Positions 53,820 through 62,939 of a stretch of DNA of 64,000 nt are shown here, piece by piece. A model generated the notes under the pieces. It was not told where the DNA came from and did not search any database. It worked only from the letters and a program-made list of their open reading frames with translations. Positions within the stretch are counted from its first letter, which is position 1, and each line of letters starts with the position of its first letter. The DNA is from Nocardioides ferulae (GTDB taxonomy: Bacteria > Actinomycetota > Actinomycetes > Propionibacteriales > Nocardioidaceae): assembly GCF_003660455.1 (NCBI RefSeq), contig NZ_QZVR01000004.1:368059-432058 (forward strand), in the 5' to 3' direction. A program made the translations under genes and the position numbers.

Positions 53820-54106
53820 CGGGCGCCGGCGGGGGCGGTGCGGCGGGTGACGACGATGCGCGCGGCCTCGGTGCGGCGCAGGGAGATCTCGTAGCCCTGC
53901 ACCCGGTAGAGCACGGGGGTGCCCAGTGGGGCCTGGCGCACCACCTCGACGCGGGACCCGGGGGCGAAGCCGAGCTCGGCCAGCCGTCGGGCGGTGCGCG
54001 GGGCCTGCGCGGCGCTGACCGACACCACCTCCGCGCTCTGGCCGGGCGCCAGATCGGCCAGGGTGCCGGAAGGCTCGACCCCGGCTCGACGGCCGCGACG
54101 ACGCAT
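53816..54106 (-). CDS. feoA: ferrous iron transport protein FeoA
   Basis: A 96-residue SH3-like protein: TLADLAPGQSAEVVSVSAAQ, RRLAELGFAPGSRVEVVRQA, PVLYRVQGYEISLRRTEAAR. FeoA binds the FeoB G domain. ATG at 54106 has GGAG about 8 bases upstream; a GTG at 54151 would add 15 residues of poor homology. First gene of feoA-feoB-nifU-like; an IdeR/DtxR-type box sits 61 bp upstream. Confidence 0.92.
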   Translation of the reverse strand: MRRRGRRAGVEPSGTLADLAPGQSAEVVSVSAAQAPRTARRLAELGFAPGSRVEVVRQAPLGTPVLYRVQGYEISLRRTEAARIVVTRRTAPAGAR

Positions 54107-54166
54107 CAGCGCTCCACTTCCCACGGAGGATCCACAGTCCGGCGGGCGCAACGCCCGGCTCGGACA

Positions 54167-54186
54167 AGGCGAGGCTAACCTCGCCT
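54167..54186. promoter_or_regulatory. IdeR/DtxR-type iron box upstream of feoA
   Basis: AGGCGAGGCTAACCTCGCCT is a near-perfect palindrome with the GAGGCTAACCT core of the IdeR/DtxR consensus (TTAGGTTAG.CTAACCTAA). It fits iron-dependent repression of feoAB. Confidence 0.75.
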
Positions 54187-54237
54187 CTCCGGGGCCGGCA
54201 GGGACTTACGTCCCGGCTGAGGTGGGACGCCGACCTG

Positions 54238-54272
54238 TCACCGATTCCCGCCTTTTCGCGGCGTGTCGGTGA
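54238..54272 (-). terminator. two-part hairpin after the EthD-like gene
   Basis: TCACCGA (54238) pairs with TCGGTGA (54266), and inside it CGCC pairs with GGCG around TTTTCGC. It lies 45 bases after the EthD-like stop. Read as a terminator. Confidence 0.5.
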
Positions 54273-54316
54273 ACGATCGGCGGGTCGCCCGGTCGGGCGC
54301 CGCATCCAGGCACAGC

Positions 54317-55027
54317 TCAGCCGCGGGCCAGCTCGTAGCGGTAGCGGCCGGTGGCCACCACGTCGAGGTCGCGGTCGGCGCCGAACCTGGCGACGCTGGC
54401 CAGCATCTCGGCCAGCCGCCGCTGCAGCTCGGCGTCGTCCCCGCCGCTGCCGTAGAACGCGTGGAGGTCGCCGGCCGCGGCCGGCGGGAACAGCTCCTCG
54501 ACGAGCGCGTCGACCCGCGGCGCATCAGGGGTCGCGGCGCGCAGGACCACGTTCTGCACGTATCCCGACGTGGCCTGCGTGCGGATCGCGACCGGCGTGT
54601 GGTCGACCAGCCACCGGTGCAGCCACTCCTCACGGCTCAGCTCCGCCGGGCGCCGCAGCAGCGCGACGTTGGCCAGGGCCTCGGCGCGCTCGCCGTCCGG
54701 CACCCGCGGCGGCTCCAGGGGACGCCGCTCCTCGACGTCCCAGCCGGCGACCCGGTCCGCGACGCCGGCCACCAGCCCCGCGACGCCGTCGTCGGGTGGG
54801 CCGGCCGGTGTCCACACGCTCACCACCGCGGCCACCGGCTCCTCGAAGGTCGTGATCCGCAACGCCTGCCCGCCGACGCGCTCGTCGTCGACGTTGACCT
54901 GCAGCCGCGAGGCTCCGCGCTCGGCGAGGCGCGCGTGCAGGGCGCCGTCCCGCAGCCGCTCGTCGAGCCCGGCGCCCCACAACACGAACATCCGCTTGCG
55001 GGCGCGCTCAGGGGCGGGGTCGGTCAT
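54317..55027 (-). CDS. EthD-domain-like protein
   Basis: A 236-residue protein made of two ferredoxin-like (dimeric alpha/beta barrel) halves. The second is clearest: LLRRPAELSREEWLHRWLVD, HTPVAIRTQATSGYVQNVVL, the EthD pattern. The first half is RMFVLWGAGLDERLRDGALH on. EthD-type proteins bind small hydrophobic molecules; no pathway is visible nearby. ATG at 55027. It is followed by a hairpin. Confidence 0.7.
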   Translation of the reverse strand: MTDPAPERARKRMFVLWGAGLDERLRDGALHARLAERGASRLQVNVDDERVGGQALRITTFEEPVAAVVSVWTPAGPPDDGVAGLVAGVADRVAGWDVEERRPLEPPRVPDGERAEALANVALLRRPAELSREEWLHRWLVDHTPVAIRTQATSGYVQNVVLRAATPDAPRVDALVEELFPPAAAGDLHAFYGSGGDDAELQRRLAEMLASVARFGADRDLDVVATGRYRYELARG

Positions 55028-55090
55028 GCGGGCGGACGCTACCCTGCCGATCCGGGCCGGCGGGGAGGATCGTCCCGATCAGCCGCTTCC

Positions 55091-56314
55091 TCAGCCCAAC
55101 ACCGAGCGGTAGAGGTCGACGGTGCGGCTCGCGATCGCGTCCCAGCCGAACGACTCGATCGCGCGGCGGCGGCCGGCGCGGCCCAGCTCGGCGGCGCGCG
55201 CCGGGTCGGAGACCACCTCGATGAGCGCCGCGGCGAAGTCGGCGACGTAGCGGTCGGGGTCGAGGGGGGTGCCGGTGCCGTCGGTGGCCTGCTCGATCGG
55301 CACCAGCAGCCCGGTCGGCTCCTGCCCGGCGGCGCTGCCGCCGAGGTCGCCCGGGTCGACGACGACCTCGGGGATGCCGCCGGTGCGGGTGGCCACCACC
55401 GCGGTCTCGCAGGCCATCGCCTCGAGGTTGACGATGCCGAGCGGCTCGTAGACCGACGGGCAGGCGAACACGGTGGCGGCGGTGAGCAGGGCCACGACGT
55501 CGGGACGCGGCAGCATCTCGCGGATCCACACCACGCCGTCGCGACCGGCGCGCAGCTCCTCCACCAGGGCGACGACCTCGGCCTCGATCTCGGGGGTGTC
55601 CGGGGCGCCGGCGCACAGCACGATCTGCACCTCCGGCGGCAGCTGGGCCACCGACCGCAGGAACAACGGCAGCCCCTTCTGCCGGGTGATCCGGCCGACG
55701 AAGACCACCGACGGCCGGTCGGGGTCGACGCCGAGGGCACGCACCCGGTCGGGGTCGTGGACCGGCGACCACAGGTCGGTGTCGATGCCGTTGTGCACCA
55801 CGTGCACCCGGCCGGGGTCGACGGCAGGGTAGGAGCGCAGCACGTCGTCGCGCATCGCCGCCGACACCGCGACGATCGCGGCAGCCGCCTCGTACGCCGT
55901 GCGCTCGACCCAGCTGGACACCGCGTAGCCGCCGCCGAGCTGCTCGGCCTTCCACGGACGCAGCGGCTCCAACGAGTGGGCGCTGACCACGTGGGGGACG
56001 CCGTGCAACAGGCCGGCGAGGTGGCCGGCCAGGTTGGCGTACCAGGTGTGGGAGTGGACCAGGTCGGCTCCGGCACAGCCGGCGGCGATGGCCAGGTCGA
56101 CGCCCAGCGTGCGGATCGCGGGGTTGGCGTCGGCGAGCTCGGCGAGGTCGGCGTAGGAGGTGGTGAGCTCCTCGTCGCGCGGCGCGCCGAAGGCGTGCAC
56201 CCGGGTCGTGAGGTCGTCGCGGCGCCGCAGCGCGCGCACGAGCTCGGCGACGTGCACGCCGGCGCCGCCGTACACCTCGGGTGGGTACTCCCTGCTCAAC
56301 ACGTCGACTCGCAC
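55091..56314 (-). CDS. glgM: GT4 glycogen synthase-type enzyme (GlgA/GlgM)
   Basis: A 407-residue GT-B enzyme: REYPPEVYGGAGVHVAELVR (donor-binding start), LVHSHTWYANLAGHLAG, VVHNGIDTDLW, VFVGRITRQKGLPLFLRS and CPSVYEPLGIVNLEAMACET (EX7E). This is the short actinobacterial form; the mycobacterial counterpart is GlgM, which makes maltose-1-phosphate from ADP-glucose. Divergent from glgC, which supplies ADP-glucose, with 90 bp between them. Confidence 0.92.
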   Translation of the reverse strand: MRVDVLSREYPPEVYGGAGVHVAELVRALRRRDDLTTRVHAFGAPRDEELTTSYADLAELADANPAIRTLGVDLAIAAGCAGADLVHSHTWYANLAGHLAGLLHGVPHVVSAHSLEPLRPWKAEQLGGGYAVSSWVERTAYEAAAAIVAVSAAMRDDVLRSYPAVDPGRVHVVHNGIDTDLWSPVHDPDRVRALGVDPDRPSVVFVGRITRQKGLPLFLRSVAQLPPEVQIVLCAGAPDTPEIEAEVVALVEELRAGRDGVVWIREMLPRPDVVALLTAATVFACPSVYEPLGIVNLEAMACETAVVATRTGGIPEVVVDPGDLGGSAAGQEPTGLLVPIEQATDGTGTPLDPDRYVADFAAALIEVVSDPARAAELGRAGRRRAIESFGWDAIASRTVDLYRSVLG

Positions 56315-56404
56315 GCCCCGAACCTACTCCGTGTCCGAGCGGTGTTCGCGTGTGTGTTGCCGCTGCTCCGCCCCACGGCTCGGCCGGGCCGCTAGCGTGG
56401 GTCC

Positions 56405-57667
56405 ATGACTCCGGAGTCGCCGGCGAGCCGCCGCAGGAACGTGTTGGTGATCGTCCTTGCCGGGGGCGAGGGCAAGCGGCTGATGCCGCTGACGGCCGAC
56501 CGGGCCAAGCCGGCGGTGCCGTTCGCGGGGATCTTCCGGTTGATCGACTTCGCGCTGTCGAACGTCGTGAACTCCGGCTACCTCAAGATCGTCGTGCTGA
56601 CCCAGTACAAATCGCACAGCCTCGACCGTCACGTCACCCAGACCTGGCGGCTCTCGACGATGCTCGGCAACTACGTCACCCCGGTGCCGGCCCAGCAGCG
56701 CGTCGGCAAGCACTGGTACCTCGGCTCCGCGGACGCCATCTATCAGTCGCTGAACCTGATCCGCGACGAGCGCCCCGACACCGTCGTGGTCGTGGGCGCC
56801 GACCACGTCTATCGCATGGACTTCGCGCAGATGGTGGCCCAGCACTGCGACAGCGGCGCCGCCTGCACGGTGGCCGCGATCCGGCAGCCGATCGGCCTCT
56901 CGGACCAGTTCGGCGTCATCGACGTGCACCCCGACGACCCGACCCGCATCCGTGACTTCCTCGAGAAGCCCACCGACGTCGCTGGCCTCCCCGACAGCCC
57001 CGGCGAGATCCTCGCCTCGATGGGCAACTACGTCTTCGACGCCGACGCGCTGGTCGAGGCGGTCACCCGCGACGCCACCGAGATCGGCTCCAAGCACGAC
57101 ATGGGCGGCGACATCGTGCCGGCGTTCGTACGCCGCGAGCAGGCGGCCGTCTACGACTACAAGGACAACGTGGTGCCCGGTGGCACCGCCCGCGATCGCG
57201 GCTACTGGCGCGACGTCGGCACCATCGGCTCCTACTACGCCGCCCACATGGACGTCGTCTCGCCGCTGCCGATCTTCAACCTCTACAACTTCGACTGGCC
57301 GATCTACACCTCCTATGGCCCACAGCCGCCGGCCAAGGTCGTGCAGGGTGCCGACGGGATCCCCGCGACCGTCGACCAGGCGGTGCTCTCACCGGGGTCC
57401 GTGGTCAGCGGCGGCACCGTGGTGCGGTCGGTGCTCTCGCCGCTGGTCCACGTCGGCCCCGCCGCGGCGGTCGAGGGGTCCGTGGTGATGAACGGGGTGC
57501 GCATCGGGGCCGGGGCCGTGGTGCGCAACGCGATCCTGGACAAGAACGTCGTGGTGCCGCCGGGCGCCAGGATCGGGGTCGACCCCGAGGAGGACCGCGC
57601 CCGCGGGTTCCTCGTCGAGGACGGCATCACGGTGCTCGGCAAGGGCGAGACGTTCCCCGAGGCCTGA
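56405..57667 (+). CDS. glgC: glucose-1-phosphate adenylyltransferase GlgC
   Basis: A 420-residue enzyme making ADP-glucose. Motifs: [24 protein letters not shown] (nucleotide loop and Lys), [13 protein letters not shown] (Asp catalytic), FLEKPTD (glucose-1-P Lys) and the C-terminal beta-helix ([20 protein letters not shown]). Complete length. ATG at 56405. It is divergent from the glgM-type gene, so both serve glycogen or maltose-1-phosphate synthesis. Confidence 0.96.
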   Translation: MTPESPASRRRNVLVIVLAGGEGKRLMPLTADRAKPAVPFAGIFRLIDFALSNVVNSGYLKIVVLTQYKSHSLDRHVTQTWRLSTMLGNYVTPVPAQQRVGKHWYLGSADAIYQSLNLIRDERPDTVVVVGADHVYRMDFAQMVAQHCDSGAACTVAAIRQPIGLSDQFGVIDVHPDDPTRIRDFLEKPTDVAGLPDSPGEILASMGNYVFDADALVEAVTRDATEIGSKHDMGGDIVPAFVRREQAAVYDYKDNVVPGGTARDRGYWRDVGTIGSYYAAHMDVVSPLPIFNLYNFDWPIYTSYGPQPPAKVVQGADGIPATVDQAVLSPGSVVSGGTVVRSVLSPLVHVGPAAAVEGSVVMNGVRIGAGAVVRNAILDKNVVVPPGARIGVDPEEDRARGFLVEDGITVLGKGETFPEA

Positions 57668-57709
57668 GCGGCGCCGGCCGGGGACGCGCCGCGATCCCGG
57701 GCGCGCCGG

Positions 57710-58561
57710 TCAGAGGACGACGGCGAGGTCGCGCAGCCGGGCGGCGGCGCCGGAGCCCAGGTCGGCGTAGGCGAACACCTCCTCGGCGGTCGTGAAGGCG
57801 CCGAGCTGTTCGCGCACGGCGACGACGCCGGCCGCCTCGGCGGCGGTGAGCCCGGCCAGCGAGACCAGCTGCGCGGCGTCGACGTGGTTGAGGTCGAGCA
57901 GTCCGCCGTCGTCGTAGTCACGCGGCAGGTCGGGTCGGCCGACGTGGATGCCGCGCGCCAGGCCCGGGTCCTCCAGGGCGAGCCGGCGGTACTCCTCGCG
58001 TCGCTCCCGACGGGCCAGCTCGACGGCCACCGCGGTCGAGACGCCGGTGCGGGGGCGATGCTCGCCGCGGGCCCGGCTGTCGCGCAGGTAGACGAACCCG
58101 ATCGCGACCGAGGTGACCATCGCGACCAGGACGAGCACGACGGCGATGTCGGAGGCGGGCCCCTCGGGGCTGCCGTCGGGGCCGTCGGGGGCGGTGCCGA
58201 TCAGGGCGAACCCGGTCAGCGCCACCGCCTCGAGAACGGCGGCGGTGATCAGCATCGCCGCCCGGAACCGCGGCTCCGGCCGCCGGATCGCCGCCCGGAG
58301 CGGCGGTGCGAAGCTCGCGAGCGAGCAGGTGAAGATCGGCAGCAGTGCGACCAGCACGCCGAGCCCGACGTTGCCGGGGTCGGCAGGACCGGGCACGGGT
58401 CCGCCCACGGTGAGTGTCTGCGGCCGCACGCCCGCGGGGATCCACAACGGCCAGCCGGCCGGCGGGGGACCCCACGCGGGGTCGGGCTGCCACCCCGGGG
58501 GCGGCGACCAGCCCGGTGCCGGCTTCGGCCAGTTGGGCGGCGGGTTGAACACCTGGTTCAC
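57710..58561 (-). CDS. membrane protein with helix-hairpin-helix (ComEA-like) domain
   Basis: A 283-residue protein. The first 45 residues are Pro/Trp-rich (NPPPNWPKPAPGWSPPPGW), as in actinobacterial low-complexity N-termini. Three hydrophobic segments follow (GLGVLVALLPIFTCSLASFA; AMLITAAVLEAVALTGFALI; IAVVLVLVAMVTSVAIGFVY). The C-terminal 65 residues form paired HhH motifs (LLDLNHVDAAQLVSLAGLTA and AFTTAEEVFAYADLGS), which usually bind DNA or act as protein contacts. GTG start at 58561. Confidence 0.75.
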   Translation of the reverse strand: MNQVFNPPPNWPKPAPGWSPPPGWQPDPAWGPPPAGWPLWIPAGVRPQTLTVGGPVPGPADPGNVGLGVLVALLPIFTCSLASFAPPLRAAIRRPEPRFRAAMLITAAVLEAVALTGFALIGTAPDGPDGSPEGPASDIAVVLVLVAMVTSVAIGFVYLRDSRARGEHRPRTGVSTAVAVELARRERREEYRRLALEDPGLARGIHVGRPDLPRDYDDGGLLDLNHVDAAQLVSLAGLTAAEAAGVVAVREQLGAFTTAEEVFAYADLGSGAAARLRDLAVVL

Positions 58562-58709
58562 TGTCGACTTCTCCCGGGCGAAGTGGGCGGCGACCGGACG
58601 CGGGTGCGTCGCGGCGGTGCCAGGGTCGCCACGGCATCGGCACCGTGACGGGATTCTGCGCCGGAGACGCGGGCCCGAAACCTCTCCCGCTCGGGCCGGC
58701 CCGGATCGG

Positions 58710-59276
58710 TCAGAGGATGCCGGCGGCGCGCGCCGGCGCGGCGTACGCCTGCGCCAGCGTCTCGACGGTCTCGTGGGCGTTGAGGCCGCTGGGGTTCGGC
58801 ACCACCCACAGCCCGGCGCCGGCGAGCGGCTCCGGCTGGAGCCCGAGGGCGGCCTTGGGCAGCCCGAACGCGATCCGGTACGCCGTGATGCCCGCGACGG
58901 CGACCACGCGCGGTCGGCGCTGCTCGACCAGGGCGACCAGGCGCTGCCCGCCCTCGCGCAGCTCCGCGCTGGTCAGCTCCGACGCCTTCGCGGTGGCGCG
59001 GCGCACCACGTTGGTGATGCCGATCCCGCGGGCGCGCAGGTAGTCGCGGTCGTCGTCGGTCATCCCGGCGGCCGGATCGATCGGCCGCTCGATGACGCCG
59101 GCGCGCAGCAGCGCCGGGTAGAACCGGTTGACCGGGTGGGCGAAGTGGGTCTGGGTGGCGGCCGTCCACAGGCCGGGGTTGATCCCGACGAACAGCAGCC
59201 GCAGGTCGGGGCCGAGCAGGTCGGGCACCTCGGCGTCGCGGAACGACTCCAGCTCGGCGCGGGTGAAGCGGGGCAC
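58710..59276 (-). CDS. mug: G/U mismatch-specific DNA glycosylase (Mug-type)
   Basis: A 188-residue uracil-DNA-glycosylase superfamily protein. LRLLFVGINPGLWTAATQTH is motif I (GINPG) and GLWVVPNPSGLNAHET is motif II (NPSG). Mug removes uracil or ethenocytosine opposite guanine. GTG at 59276 has GAGG just upstream; frames extending further upstream cover the hairpin region at 59306 and lack homology. Confidence 0.9.
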   Translation of the reverse strand: MPRFTRAELESFRDAEVPDLLGPDLRLLFVGINPGLWTAATQTHFAHPVNRFYPALLRAGVIERPIDPAAGMTDDDRDYLRARGIGITNVVRRATAKASELTSAELREGGQRLVALVEQRRPRVVAVAGITAYRIAFGLPKAALGLQPEPLAGAGLWVVPNPSGLNAHETVETLAQAYAAPARAAGIL

Positions 59277-59305
59277 GGGTGGACCTCGTCTGGGTGGGGG
59301 GAGAT

Positions 59306-59367
59306 GCACCGCCTGAGCGGTGCGACTCCCGCTGGGAGGGTGGAGCTTCATCGGTCGAGCGGGAGTC
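59306..59367. repeat. inverted-repeat cluster upstream of mug
   Basis: GCACCGC-CTGA-GCGGTGC (59306-59323) is followed by GACTCCCGCT (59324-59333), whose inverted copy AGCGGGAGTC lies at 59358-59367. The two hairpins abut each other. Possibly a mobile or attenuator-like element. Confidence 0.6.
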
Positions 59368-59424
59368 TCGGACACCCAGTGTGACGGGTGGGAACGCGGG
59401 AGACCCCGGTAGCGTCCTAGGGCC

Positions 59425-59973
59425 ATGCGACGCACCCGGAGCAGACTGCTCGCCACCGGTCCGACGGCGGCCGTGCTCGTCGTGGCGTTGGCGGCCGGCT
59501 GCGGCGACGAGAGCGGCGAGGTCGCGGACCCGGCCCCGACGGAGTCGACGATCGAGCGACCGGGAGAGACACCGGGAGAGACGGCCACGGGCTACGAGGT
59601 GGGCGACGTCGTGCCGCACGAGCGCGTCGCCCTGATCACCGAGTCGGCGGCCGGCGGCGAGGTGTCGCCACAGGCCGTGGTGATCGACGACGCCGACGAC
59701 CTGGCCCGCTTCGTGGCCGGCTTCGACAGCGACCGGCTGCTCGACGAGGTGACCGCGGCCGTGGACGAGGCCACCCCCGACCCCGACGAGGCCGTCGTCG
59801 CCGCCCTCGTCGATCTCGGCTGCGACCCGCCCGAGGAGGTCGTCGTCCTCCGCACCGGCCAAGGGGTCCGGGTGGCCCGGGCCGACAAGCCCGACTCTGA
59901 GCTGAACTGCTTCGTCGCGATGACCACGGTGGCGGTGCTCACCGTGCCGGCCGTCGCGGTCGACCCCGCCTGA
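59425..59973 (+). CDS. lipoprotein, hypothetical
   Basis: A 182-residue exported lipoprotein: signal core PTAAVLVVALAAGC with lipobox Cys near residue 26, an acidic/Thr linker (DPAPTESTIERPGETPGET) and a compact domain with two further cysteines (LVDLGCDPPEEVVVLRTG; SELNCFVAMTTVAVL) that could form a disulfide. I do not recognise a family. ATG at 59425, with a GGAGACC about 15 bases upstream. Confidence 0.75.
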   Translation: MRRTRSRLLATGPTAAVLVVALAAGCGDESGEVADPAPTESTIERPGETPGETATGYEVGDVVPHERVALITESAAGGEVSPQAVVIDDADDLARFVAGFDSDRLLDEVTAAVDEATPDPDEAVVAALVDLGCDPPEEVVVLRTGQGVRVARADKPDSELNCFVAMTTVAVLTVPAVAVDPA

Positions 59974-60020
59974 CGGCGGCGCTCCGGGCGCTCCCGGGCG
60001 ACTCCGCGGCGTACGACGGG

Positions 60021-61319
60021 TCAGCCGCCGGGCGAGTAGAGCACCTCGAGCGCGTTGGGCACCGATCGCTGCGACCCGTCGGAGGGGGAGTTGACCACCC
60101 GCAGCCCGCCGGCGCGACGGACCGCCATCGTCGTGGAGCCGCCGCCGTCGAGGTTGAGGGCCTCGTCGGCGCCGAGGTCCATCATCGTCCGGGCCAGCTC
60201 GACCATGGTCATGCCGCGGCTGAACGACTGCCGGCCGTCGACGGTGAGCAGCAGCACCTCGCCGGTGTCGCGGTCGATGCCGACCGCGGTGCGGGGGTGC
60301 ATCTCGCGGTCGTCGATGGGGAGCTGGACTCCTTCGCGGATCAGGTACAGGTTGCCGCCGATCGCCATCCGGGGGCCGCCGGCGAGCCACCAGCGCACGT
60401 GTGCGGCGCTGCCGACGCGCAGCCGCCGGAGCTGGCGTGCGCCGTCGTCGCGGCCGACCAGCTGCACTCCTTTGAGCGGGCGGCCGGCTCGCATCCGCAG
60501 CCTGTTGGAGCGCACCCGCCCGTCGCGCACGTGCACCACCCGCACCCGCTTGCGCTGCCCGTCGGTGACTCGCCGGCCGGGGGTGCGGCCCCAGGCGGCG
60601 GTGTAGATGCCGATGCCGCCGGAGCGGACCGAGGGGGAGTTGACGTTGGTGATGGTCAGGTCGGGGTGCTCGCGGACCCGGGCCACCATCGGGACCTCGG
60701 TGATGTCGAGGCTGCCGTCCTTGGCGACGACGAACGCCCGGTTCCAGCCGGCCAGAGGCGCGTGGCGGACGGGTCGTCCGCGCTCCCTGCCGACGCCGAG
60801 CGGGGCGCCGGTGTCGCCGATGTCGAAGAAGTCGCCGTTGACGCCGGCGACGGCACCGTCACGGCTGAGGATCGTGGTGACGGGGGCGGTGCGGGGCACC
60901 GGTCCGGCGGCGCCGTAGTCGAGCTGGATGCCGGGGGTGTCGGTGTCCACGACCAGCAGTTGGAGGCGCAGCGGGCCGCGCGCGTCGTGCTGGCTCCAGC
61001 GCACCAGGCTCACGCCTGGGGCGATCGCGCTGGTGCGCTGCCTCGTGGTGACGGGGCCGCCGCGCAGGAACGACGGCACCCGGGCCGCCTGCTCACCTGC
61101 GACACCGTCCGAGGTCTGGTCGGGGTAGCCGCCCTGCCGCGCCCAGCTCGGGGTGCCGTGGTCGTCGGGGCGGGCGCCTGACGAGCCGGACGCGACGGTG
61201 CTGGCCGTGCCGTCGGGGCCGTCGGAAGGGGTGCCGGTCGGGCTCACCGAGGCGGCCAGGGTGGCGCCGGCCAGCACGCCGGCGAGGCCGCCGGCGGTCA
61301 GGGTGAGTCGGGTGCGCAC
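60021..61319 (-). CDS. phosphodiester glycosidase (NAGPA-domain) exported protein
   Basis: A 432-residue protein with an N-terminal hydrophobic export segment (TAGGLAGVLAGATLAASVSP) and a NAGPA domain: AVAGVNGDFFDIGDTGAPLG, RTAVGIDRDTGEVLLLTVDG and ADEALNLDGGGSTTMAVRRA (conserved Asp-Gly cluster). The family hydrolyses GlcNAc-1-phosphodiester type bonds and is found in surface polysaccharide metabolism. GTG start. It may act on the teichoic or glycan polymers of this strain (inference). Confidence 0.85.
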   Translation of the reverse strand: MRTRLTLTAGGLAGVLAGATLAASVSPTGTPSDGPDGTASTVASGSSGARPDDHGTPSWARQGGYPDQTSDGVAGEQAARVPSFLRGGPVTTRQRTSAIAPGVSLVRWSQHDARGPLRLQLLVVDTDTPGIQLDYGAAGPVPRTAPVTTILSRDGAVAGVNGDFFDIGDTGAPLGVGRERGRPVRHAPLAGWNRAFVVAKDGSLDITEVPMVARVREHPDLTITNVNSPSVRSGGIGIYTAAWGRTPGRRVTDGQRKRVRVVHVRDGRVRSNRLRMRAGRPLKGVQLVGRDDGARQLRRLRVGSAAHVRWWLAGGPRMAIGGNLYLIREGVQLPIDDREMHPRTAVGIDRDTGEVLLLTVDGRQSFSRGMTMVELARTMMDLGADEALNLDGGGSTTMAVRRAGGLRVVNSPSDGSQRSVPNALEVLYSPGG

Positions 61320-61383
61320 TCGGGCAAGGGTAGGTCGCCCGGTGTGACTTGTGGGGAAGTCGGGGCCGGTGGGGTCGGGCGTG

Positions 61384-62247
61384 TCAGCCGCAGGGGACGG
61401 CGCCGAGGGCGGCGAGGCCGGTCAGGTCGCCGGGACCGAACCCGGTCTGGCCCAGGTTGTCGGCGTACATCAGCTCGCTGGGGTCGTCGACGTGGCCGAG
61501 GCCGAGCACGTGGGCCAGCTCGTGGTCGAGCAGCGCCCGGTGCTGGACGAACGCGTCGGATTGCCCGTCCAGCAGGTCGAGGAGGTCGGTGTCGAGCGCG
61601 ACCGCGCCCCGGACGTAGCCGAGCCGGCCCGGGCGGGTCTCGATCGCGACCCCGCCGCCGAGGCCCGCGACGTCGCCGGCCAGCTCCGGCACCTCGTCGT
61701 CACTGGCCCAGCCGATCACCACCGGAGCCTCCTGCGATCGGAGCAGGTCGTCGGCGAACGGGCGGTCGTCGGTGGTGCCGGCGTACTCGAACACGAAGCC
61801 GGTCGCCTCGGTCACGTTGTCGACGCTGGCGTCGACGATCTCCTGCCAGTCGTCGGGACCGCCGTCGGGGTTCACGGCGTAGCGGATCGGGCGACAGGGG
61901 TTCCAGGTCACCGGCTGGCCGCCGCCGGCCTGGGTGCGCTCGAACCTGTACTGCCCGCCGCCGGCGGGCGCCTCCACCGCCGAGGAGAGCCGGTCGTCGA
62001 GGCCGAAGAGGCTGCGCAGCCGGTCGCCGGACATGCCCGGGTCGCGCAGCATCACGGCTGCCAGCAGGGCCAGGACGATGCCCAGGCCGGGCAGCACCGG
62101 TCCGAGCTGCCGGCGCCGGCGCCTCGGCGGTGGCGCGGAGGACGGCATCGCGCCCAGGCCGTGCTCGCGGTCGACCCGGTCGAGCTCCTCGAGACGACGC
62201 AGCATCTCGCGCTCCCAGCGCCGCCGCGCACGCTCCTCGGACCCCAC
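61384..62247 (-). CDS. matrixin-type zinc metalloprotease, membrane-anchored
   Basis: A 287-residue protein. A cytoplasmic Arg/Glu-rich coil (RARRRWEREMLRRLEELDRV) is followed by one helix (LGPVLPGLGIVLALLAAVML) and an outer domain ending in HELAHVLGLGHVDDPSELMY, the HExxHxxGxxH zinc site with its Met-turn. NPCRPIRYAVNPDGGPDDW is the family's conserved strand region. GTG at 62247 was chosen since GGGAAG lies upstream. Membrane-bound peptidase acting outside the cell. Confidence 0.85.
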   Translation of the reverse strand: MGSEERARRRWEREMLRRLEELDRVDREHGLGAMPSSAPPPRRRRRQLGPVLPGLGIVLALLAAVMLRDPGMSGDRLRSLFGLDDRLSSAVEAPAGGGQYRFERTQAGGGQPVTWNPCRPIRYAVNPDGGPDDWQEIVDASVDNVTEATGFVFEYAGTTDDRPFADDLLRSQEAPVVIGWASDDEVPELAGDVAGLGGGVAIETRPGRLGYVRGAVALDTDLLDLLDGQSDAFVQHRALLDHELAHVLGLGHVDDPSELMYADNLGQTGFGPGDLTGLAALGAVPCG

Positions 62248-62281
62248 CCGGACATTCTTCCCGAGGCGTCCAACGCCCGAG

Positions 62282-62548
62282 TTGTCCACAGACCCGGACT
62301 CGGGGGTGCCGCGGAGGACGTCTGCGGCGGTAGTTTCGGCGCTGACGTCTCCGGTCTGGGCGTCATGGCCTCTCGGGAGGACCTGTGGAACTGGATCCGA
62401 ACTCGGTACGCCGCCGGCTCGCCGCGGCGCTCGGTGTCGCGCTCGTGCTGGTGCTGGTGGGCTGCTCGGAGGGTGATCCGGAGCCGGAGATGGCTCCCAC
62501 GCAGTCGGTGGCGTCGACGCCGAGCGGGGAGCCGAGTGAGTCGGAGAC
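62282..62548. repeat. first copy of a long direct repeat
   Basis: This promoter-to-signal-peptide segment recurs at 63742-64000 (offset exactly 1460 bp) with a handful of differences. It includes the shared leader TAGTTTCGGCGCTGACGTCT and the start of the DUF6318 lipoprotein. Confidence 0.9.
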
Positions 62549-62939
62549 ACCTCCGGAAGAGGCCCCAGAGGACGTGGTTCGGGAGTTCATCCGCGGCTAC
62601 AACGAGGCGTTGGCTAGCGGAGACACATCTCGGATGCGGGAGAAGACTGCCGAGGGATGTCGACAGTGCGAAGAGCACATGCGTCCGATCGAAGAAGTCC
62701 ACGAAGCCGGAGGCAGGTTCGACACACATGGCTGGCAGGTCGTCCGAACCAAACTCGCCGGCAAGACCACCGGAAGGGCCAGAGTTCAGGTCGCAGTCCG
62801 CATATCCGGTGGACGGACTGTACCGGCGGCTGGCGAAGACCCGGTTGTCTATGAGGCCGACCGCCGTCTGATGCTGTTCAAGCTGGCGCGCGAGAACGCT
62901 GGACCGTGGTTGATCACCTTCATCGGTTACTACTCATGA
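62385..62939 (+). CDS. DUF6318-family lipoprotein (copy 1)
   Basis: A 184-residue lipoprotein. The signal ends in VLVLVGC (lipobox Cys near residue 27). A Ser/Pro/Glu linker precedes the DUF6318 domain (VREFIRGYNEALASGDTSRM, EKTAEGCRQCEEHMRPIEEV) with a Cys-x2-Cys pair. Function unknown. GTG at 62385 follows GGGAGG. Coupled (ATGA) to the secreted-protein gene behind it. A second copy of the same start is at 63845. Confidence 0.8.
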   Translation: MELDPNSVRRRLAAALGVALVLVLVGCSEGDPEPEMAPTQSVASTPSGEPSESETPPEEAPEDVVREFIRGYNEALASGDTSRMREKTAEGCRQCEEHMRPIEEVHEAGGRFDTHGWQVVRTKLAGKTTGRARVQVAVRISGGRTVPAAGEDPVVYEADRRLMLFKLARENAGPWLITFIGYYS

